Below are positions 52,782 to 57,302 of a DNA stretch of 57,302 nucleotides, in pieces (the stretch's first letter is position 1; every line of letters starts with the position of its first letter). The stretch comes from an uncultured Bacillota bacterium (GTDB lineage: Bacteria > Bacillota > Dethiobacteria > DTU022 > UBA8154). A model generated the notes under the pieces. The model searched no databases and was not told the DNA's origin. It saw only the letters and a program-made list of their open reading frames with translations. Where the stretch lies: the NCBI GenBank assembly GCA_937973635.1, contig CALJJZ010000062.1:1-57302 (forward strand), written 5' to 3'. A program made the translations under genes and the position numbers.

Positions 52782-52810
52782 ATTTTAACGTACCTTTTCC
52801 CCGTTGTCAA
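52782..52810 (-). promoter_or_regulatory. Sigma-A promoter of rnpB
   Basis: A perfect TTGACA (52810-52805) and TAAAAT (52787-52782) on the minus strand are spaced by 17 bases, placing the start near 52775, just before the RNA's 5' end. Confidence 0.8.
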
Positions 52811-52855
52811 AAATATAGTTTGTCAGTCGGAATTTACGTCAAACATTTTCTAAAT

Positions 52856-53836
52856 TTAGAGCCCTTTTAAAAACTGCAGCACTTCTTCCAGATCTCTTAC
52901 GGAGACAACCTTAATTTCCCGGGCAACCTGTCGCGCCTCTTCATAATTTTCTGCCGGAGCCAAAAAATATTTAATTCCCGCTCGTTCAGCAGCCACCACT
53001 TTTTGCTTAACCCCGCCGATACCCCCTATCCTTCCATCAAGTGAAATGGCCCCTGTCCCTGCAATATTATGGCCTCCCGTTAAATTTTCCGGTACAAGTC
53101 TGTCCAATATCTCCAGGACAAACATCATTCCCGCCGAAGGGCCAATAACAGGACCTGTTTCAATATTAATATGGAACGGTAAAAGGGGCTGCCAGTTAAG
53201 TGTGTTTACATAAATTCGCAGGGCTGCTTTTTCAGGCTGATCCATGAGAAATGTAGTTTTGATTACAAAATCATACAAATCCCCATCACGTTCTACCGTC
53301 AGCGTAACAGGCTGACCAACCTCTCTGGCCTGGATTAAATTTACTACCTCTTCTGCCAGATAAACAGTTTCCCCATCTACAGCCTTAATTACGTCTCCAG
53401 TTTTTAAAATCCCTTCCGCCGGGCTGCCGGGAATAATCTCCTTTACCTCAACACCATCACTGATAACAGTAACATCATAACCGGCTTTTTGCAGGGCGAT
53501 AACCTGAGCAAGGAATTTGCTGTCCTGCATCCAGCTCTGCATGATTCTATTGTATTCTTCCACGGACATACCGGGAGGGATAACGCGGGAAACAGGCCGC
53601 AAATCAAAAACGGGATTAAAGCCTGCATAAAGAAAACTCCATAAATTGGCCTCCTGCTGAGCCACCGTAACCATAAAAAATTGGCCCTCTTCCTCCCGTA
53701 TTTTTCCTTCCACCCGCACTCTGTCACCCAGGCTCTCCACAGAACCGGGCCTGATCAGGTAATAACCGGTTTGGACATAGCTACCCAGGGTTATAATTAT
53801 TAATGTTATTAAGAAAACACTCCAGGTTTTTTTCAA
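52856..53836 (-). CDS. ylbL: PDZ-Lon-like membrane serine protease (YlbL/SepM type)
   Basis: An N-terminal membrane anchor ('WSVFLITLIIITLG') is followed by a PDZ domain ('KEIIPGSPAEGILKTGDVIKAVDG') and a Lon/S16 protease domain. Catalytic Ser is in 'GPSAGMMFV' and Lys in 'GGVKQKVVAAERAG'. The active site should face outside. The open frame starts at 53905, overlapping the patatin gene by 53 bases; a TTG at 53836 just before the hydrophobic segment gives the YlbL-like length. The exact start is uncertain. Confidence 0.88.
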   Translation of the reverse strand: MKKTWSVFLITLIIITLGSYVQTGYYLIRPGSVESLGDRVRVEGKIREEEGQFFMVTVAQQEANLWSFLYAGFNPVFDLRPVSRVIPPGMSVEEYNRIMQSWMQDSKFLAQVIALQKAGYDVTVISDGVEVKEIIPGSPAEGILKTGDVIKAVDGETVYLAEEVVNLIQAREVGQPVTLTVERDGDLYDFVIKTTFLMDQPEKAALRIYVNTLNWQPLLPFHINIETGPVIGPSAGMMFVLEILDRLVPENLTGGHNIAGTGAISLDGRIGGIGGVKQKVVAAERAGIKYFLAPAENYEEARQVAREIKVVSVRDLEEVLQFLKGL

Positions 53837-53852
53837 ACGATCCCTACTTTCT

Positions 53853-54629
53853 TTAACCAAGTCGCGCAAGAATTTCCGGTAATGCTGCACGGGCAGCCTC
53901 CTCACCCGCCTGGATTATCTCCGTACATCTGTCGAACTGGGAGGGAGCCAGATCATTTAAAGCTGGAGATATGACTATATCAGCCGACATTAATTGAAAG
54001 CGATTAAGCTCTTGTTGCATTATATCAAATGAACGAAGTACTACGTCAAGTAAAGAATTAATATGAGCATTACGGGGGAAAAAACCAGTATCCGAGGCAA
54101 TAATGTAATCGGCTCCCATCTCCCGTACTACATCTGTGGGAATTCGGTTCAGCACCCCGCCATCGACAAGCAGCCTGCCATCATCCGCTTCAACAGGCAC
54201 AAAATACCCGGGTATGGAAATGGAGGCTCTTACAGCCCGGCAGACCAGCCCTTCACGTATTACTACTGTTTTACCGCTGTAAAGGTCCACAGCCACAGCG
54301 GCAAAGGGAATTTTTAGCTCCTCAAACGTAGCACGGCGTGTCAGCAAATGAATAAATTGCTCAATTTTATCTCCTTTAATCAACCCCATACGCTGTAAAC
54401 CAAAATCCACCCAATTAGCACGTATGGCGGCTGGCAGCAACCGCTCCATCAAACCAACCTTCATCCCCGCAGCATATAAAGCGCCAACCAAAGCCCCCAT
54501 ACTTGTGCCGGCGAGACAACTTACTTTCAGACCGGCTTTTTCAAGGACGCTTAACACGCCGATATGGGCAAACCCCCGGGCAGCCCCTCCACTTAAGGCA
54601 AGACCTACTTTTGCCTTACGCCTGCTCAT
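53853..54629 (-). CDS. ylbK: Patatin-like phospholipase family protein (YlbK/RssA type)
   Basis: The patatin domain has the oxyanion 'GGAARGFAHIG', nucleophile Ser43 in 'GTSMG' and the catalytic Asp in 'LLVDGGVLNRIP'. Such proteins hydrolyse acyl lipids; YlbK is a B. subtilis homologue next to ylbL. The frame opens at 54656, but GGGAGG before the ATG at 54629 supports the shorter start. Substrate unknown. Confidence 0.88.
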   Translation of the reverse strand: MSRRKAKVGLALSGGAARGFAHIGVLSVLEKAGLKVSCLAGTSMGALVGALYAAGMKVGLMERLLPAAIRANWVDFGLQRMGLIKGDKIEQFIHLLTRRATFEELKIPFAAVAVDLYSGKTVVIREGLVCRAVRASISIPGYFVPVEADDGRLLVDGGVLNRIPTDVVREMGADYIIASDTGFFPRNAHINSLLDVVLRSFDIMQQELNRFQLMSADIVISPALNDLAPSQFDRCTEIIQAGEEAARAALPEILARLG

Positions 54630-54756
54630 CCCCGCCGCCTCCCTAAACTGTTCCATAAGCTTAATTTAATATATATATGTAGAAACTGGTCTAAGACGCT
54701 GCGCCAGAGCCATATAATTATAATAACTTTTTTATTGCACAAGGCGGGAAAAGTTA

Positions 54757-56073
54757 ATGTCGATTATGATTATTTTACTTATCATACTTTTTATCTTATT
54801 AATCATGGTACCCTTTAGTTTCCGCCGAAGGTTATTATTATTTTATCTACCTGCAATTGTTGCCATATTATTAACCATCAGTATGGTGAAGTACTCGCAA
54901 GAAGCATTTGAAGCTTCTTTAAATGGACTGGCGATATGGTGGCATATCGTTTTTCCTGCATTATTGCCCTTCTTTATTTTCTCCCAGGTTCTCATCGGGC
55001 TGGGTGTAGTTCACTTTCTGGGAGTGCTCCTGGAGCCTGTAATGCGTCCCACTTTTAATGTGCCGGGCGAAGGTTCTTTCGTTATGGCCATGGGGCTTGC
55101 TTCCGGGTTTCCCCTGGGTGCTGTCCTCACAAGCAAACTTCGCCAGAACAAAATGTGCAGTAAAACTGAGGGCGAGCGCTTGCTAAGTTTTGTAAATACG
55201 GCAGATCCTCTTTTCATGTTTGGAGCTGTAGGTGTAGGAATGCTCCAAGCGCCGCAAACGGGCCTGGTTATTGCCGTCGCCCACTATTTGTCAGCACTCA
55301 GTGTGGGACTGGTAATGCGTTTTTATCGGGCAGGGAAAGAGGAAAAAACAATACAAAAAAAGATGTACAAAAAAAATATCATCCCCAAAAAGATGTTGAA
55401 ACAAGCATTAAACGCCTTAATCAAGGCCAGGCAAGATGACGGGCGCCCTTTTGGCCAAATGCTGGGCGAAGCAGTGCGGGATTCCATGAATACGCTCATG
55501 CTCATCGGTGGATTTATAATGCTCTTTTCAGTAGTAATCTCCATGTTGGAACTGGCCGGCGTAGCAGTTTTTTTTACTGCCATAATCTCAAAAGTAATAG
55601 GGGCATTTAATTTAGATCAAGCTCTGGCCCCTGCCATTTTCAGCGGTTTTCTGGAAATAGACCTGGGGTGCCAGATGGCAAGCATGCGGGAAAATGTTGC
55701 CCTGGAGCAGAAACTAATAGCAATCAGCGCCATCATTGCCTGGAGCGGTTTATCCGTCCACGCCCAGGTTGCCAGCATTATAAGCCCCACTGACATAAGC
55801 ATCATTCCTTATTCCCTTGCCAGGGTTTTGCATGCCGTACTTTCCGCTTTCTTCTGCATGCTCTTGTTTGATCCTCTCGAAGCAGTTGTTAATTTAGATA
55901 AAGTTATTATTCCTGTCTCCAAGCCGTTATCCTCTATAGGCAGTTTTTCTTATTGGTACGAAAGTTTCTTATGTAGCAGTACCCGTTTCCTCTTAATTAT
56001 ATTTTGCCTGCTTATAATTTCTTTTCTTCTCTCCTTATTCCAGCCAAAACAGAAAAAAGGTTGTCTTTATTAA
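54757..56073 (+). CDS. ylbJ: Sporulation integral membrane protein YlbJ
   Basis: The 438-residue polytopic membrane protein has the nucleoside-recognition 'gate' pattern: 'NGLAIWWHIVFPALLPFFIFSQVL', 'MGLASGFPLGA' and 'FSGFLEIDLGCQMAS', typical of YlbJ. In B. subtilis YlbJ is expressed under sigma-E and is needed for heat-resistant spores. A sequence CATATAAT at 54711-54718 resembles a sigma-E -10 element, though no clear -35 is seen. It is the only plus-strand gene in this part and converges on coaD with six bases between stops. Confidence 0.9.
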   Translation: MSIMIILLIILFILLIMVPFSFRRRLLLFYLPAIVAILLTISMVKYSQEAFEASLNGLAIWWHIVFPALLPFFIFSQVLIGLGVVHFLGVLLEPVMRPTFNVPGEGSFVMAMGLASGFPLGAVLTSKLRQNKMCSKTEGERLLSFVNTADPLFMFGAVGVGMLQAPQTGLVIAVAHYLSALSVGLVMRFYRAGKEEKTIQKKMYKKNIIPKKMLKQALNALIKARQDDGRPFGQMLGEAVRDSMNTLMLIGGFIMLFSVVISMLELAGVAVFFTAIISKVIGAFNLDQALAPAIFSGFLEIDLGCQMASMRENVALEQKLIAISAIIAWSGLSVHAQVASIISPTDISIIPYSLARVLHAVLSAFFCMLLFDPLEAVVNLDKVIIPVSKPLSSIGSFSYWYESFLCSSTRFLLIIFCLLIISFLLSLFQPKQKKGCLY

Positions 56074-56079
56074 TCTTCC

Positions 56080-56574
56080 TTAAGTTTGCCCGGGTTTTGC
56101 CTTAAATTTAGCAATGATCATATCATAAACCTGGGGCGGCACAAGGGCCTTAATTTCTCCGCCATAACCTGCAATTTCCTTAACAATTCCCGAGCTAATA
56201 AATGAATACATATTGTTTGTCATCATAAACATTGTTTCTACTTCACAGTTGAGCTGCCTGTTAGTAAGGGCCATTTGGAATTCAAACTCAAAATCAGAAA
56301 TAGCCCTCAAACCCTTAATGATAATGCGAGCACCCCTTTGTTTGGCATAATCTATTAATAAACCTTTATAGGAATCCACTTCCACATTATTATATTTACT
56401 TACAATTTTGTTTAACATCTGAACCTTTTCTTCCATGGAAAAAGTAGGTATCTTGCGGGGGTTTTCTAGTACTGCAACAATTAGATGATCAAAAACCTTA
56501 CTGGCACGATCAATAATATCAAGATGGCCATTGGTTACGGGATCAAAGCTGCCGGGATAAATTGCACAAACCAC
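56080..56574 (-). CDS. coaD: Phosphopantetheine adenylyltransferase
   Basis: CoaD makes dephospho-CoA from phosphopantetheine and ATP. The nucleotidyltransferase motif 'YPGSFDPVTNGHLD' (TNGH at 14-17), 'KGLRAISDFEFEFQMA' and the C-terminal 'SFISSGIVKEIA' are all present at normal length (164). It follows rsmD after about 30 bases, the standard Firmicutes pair. Confidence 0.97.
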   Translation of the reverse strand: MVCAIYPGSFDPVTNGHLDIIDRASKVFDHLIVAVLENPRKIPTFSMEEKVQMLNKIVSKYNNVEVDSYKGLLIDYAKQRGARIIIKGLRAISDFEFEFQMALTNRQLNCEVETMFMMTNNMYSFISSGIVKEIAGYGGEIKALVPPQVYDMIIAKFKAKPGQT

Positions 56575-56602
56575 AAAATAACCTCCTCCAAAACTTTTAC
56601 AG

Positions 56603-57157
56603 TTAGCTGCTTAGCAGAATAAGTTGCGTATTACCATATTTTTTCTGTTTATTTAAGGTAAACGGCGCTCCGGCAAGCCACGCACACTGGTCACTACTGC
56701 GCCGTTCTACGCCAACATAACCGTCTGCATTTAAAAGTCTATAATTATATATAGTTTCCAACACATCGCCAATCCGGCTGTAATCATAAGGAGGATCAAG
56801 ATAAATTACATTAAAGGTTAAATCTTTTTTTTTAAGTATTTGCAATGCCCGCAGAGCATCGCAACCCAACAGGCAGGCTTGCTCCGTAAAGCCCACAAGG
56901 CACAGGTTTTCCCGTACCAACCTTAATGCGTTTTTATCCTTGTCTACAAAAACGCACTTTTTACATCCACGGCTTAAAGCCTCAATACCTATACTGCCTG
57001 TACCCGCAAAAAGATCTAAAAATGAGCCGGTGGTTATTTTAGTGCCGATAATGTTAAAAAAAGCAGATTTAACTTTATCCCCGGTAGGCCTTACTTTACT
57101 GCCGGCACGGGGCGATTTAAGCAACCTGCCTTTTGCAGAACCGGCATTAATTCTCAT
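56603..57157 (-). CDS. rsmD: 16S rRNA (guanine966-N2)-methyltransferase RsmD
   Basis: The 184-residue methyltransferase has the N-terminal 'INAGSAKGRLL' with 'VRPTGDKVKSAFFNII', the SAM motif 'LDLFAGTGSIGIEALSRG' and the catalytic 'YLDPPYDY' (NPPY type). It modifies G966 of 16S rRNA. It is upstream of coaD in the same direction. Confidence 0.95.
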   Translation of the reverse strand: MRINAGSAKGRLLKSPRAGSKVRPTGDKVKSAFFNIIGTKITTGSFLDLFAGTGSIGIEALSRGCKKCVFVDKDKNALRLVRENLCLVGFTEQACLLGCDALRALQILKKKDLTFNVIYLDPPYDYSRIGDVLETIYNYRLLNADGYVGVERRSSDQCAWLAGAPFTLNKQKKYGNTQLILLSS

Positions 57158-57204
57158 TATTCACCTCCTTGTACAATGGAGATTTTTCATAAAGTCGGAA
57201 ACCC

Positions 57205-57260
57205 ACTATCCAAGTAGCTTTATGCGAGGTGGATAGTTTTTTTCACCCCCAAGCGGGGTG
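57205..57260 (+). terminator. Two tandem plus-strand terminator-like hairpins at the right edge
   Basis: ACTATCC (57205-57211) pairs with GGATAGT (57231-57237), followed by six or seven T. CACCCC (57244-57249) then pairs with GGGGTG (57255-57260), followed by a T-rich stretch. No plus-strand gene lies to the left (rsmD is minus), so what they terminate is unclear; a short plus-strand RNA or an edge effect is possible. Confidence 0.45.
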
Positions 57261-57302
57261 ATTTTGCTTTTTGACGTAATTGCGTGATATCTTGTGATAG
57301 CA

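Overview
The window looks like chromosomal DNA of a strictly anaerobic, spore-forming Gram-positive bacterium, probably a Peptococcaceae/Desulfotomaculum-type Clostridia member. The grounds are the Bacillus/Clostridium order of housekeeping genes, the spore gene ylbJ, Firmicutes-type Shine-Dalgarno sites and frequent TTG/GTG starts. Almost everything is on the minus strand; only the two-component system (46.6-49.1 kb) and ylbJ are on the plus strand. I see no tRNA, CRISPR array, transposase, integrase or phage gene.

Left part (1-16 kb): read in transcription order this is fakB-fakA, then pyrH-frr-(PASTA protein)-uppS-cdsA-dxr-rseP-ispG-glycosyltransferase, then rimP-nusA-ylxR-infB-rbfA-nrnA. 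It is the usual translation/isoprenoid/lipid cluster, lacking proS, polC and ylxQ at their customary places. Right part (49-57 kb): tsf, rpsB, a PPi-type phosphofructokinase, RNase P RNA, a Lon-like PDZ protease, a patatin, ylbJ, coaD and rsmD.

Between tsf and pyrH, which are normally adjacent, lie about 36 kb, of which roughly 33 kb (16-49 kb) is an anaerobic aromatic catabolism island. It encodes a class I ATP-dependent benzoyl-CoA reductase of the short-ATPase (Bzd-like) type. The ATPase subunits are at 18.5-20.1 kb and the catalytic subunits at 38-40.3 kb. The dearomatised product would go through dienoyl-CoA hydratase (dch, 17.6 kb), 6-hydroxycyclohexenoyl-CoA dehydrogenase (had, 16.5 kb) and the ring-opening hydrolase (oah/bamA, 42.5 kb). 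An SDR, a thiolase and a DUF35 protein (43.8-46.2 kb) could continue beta-oxidation. Activation and uptake are covered by a PaaK-type ligase, three further acyl-CoA ligases, a Liv-type ABC transporter and a TRAP transporter. No ferredoxin, 2-oxoacid:ferredoxin oxidoreductase or glutaryl-CoA dehydrogenase is in the window.

Regulation is readable from the DNA. A PAS-AAA+ activator with a TyrR-like helix-turn-helix (29.5-31 kb) has TyrR-type boxes (TGTAAA-N6-TTTACA) over its own -35 element and upstream of a near-consensus sigma-54 promoter. That promoter heads DUF169-livKHMGF-ligase. A soluble GAF histidine kinase with a NarL-type regulator is divergent from the SDR-thiolase operon. Its control region carries one copy of a 73-nt hairpin-containing repeat whose second, directly repeated copy precedes the reductase ATPase genes.
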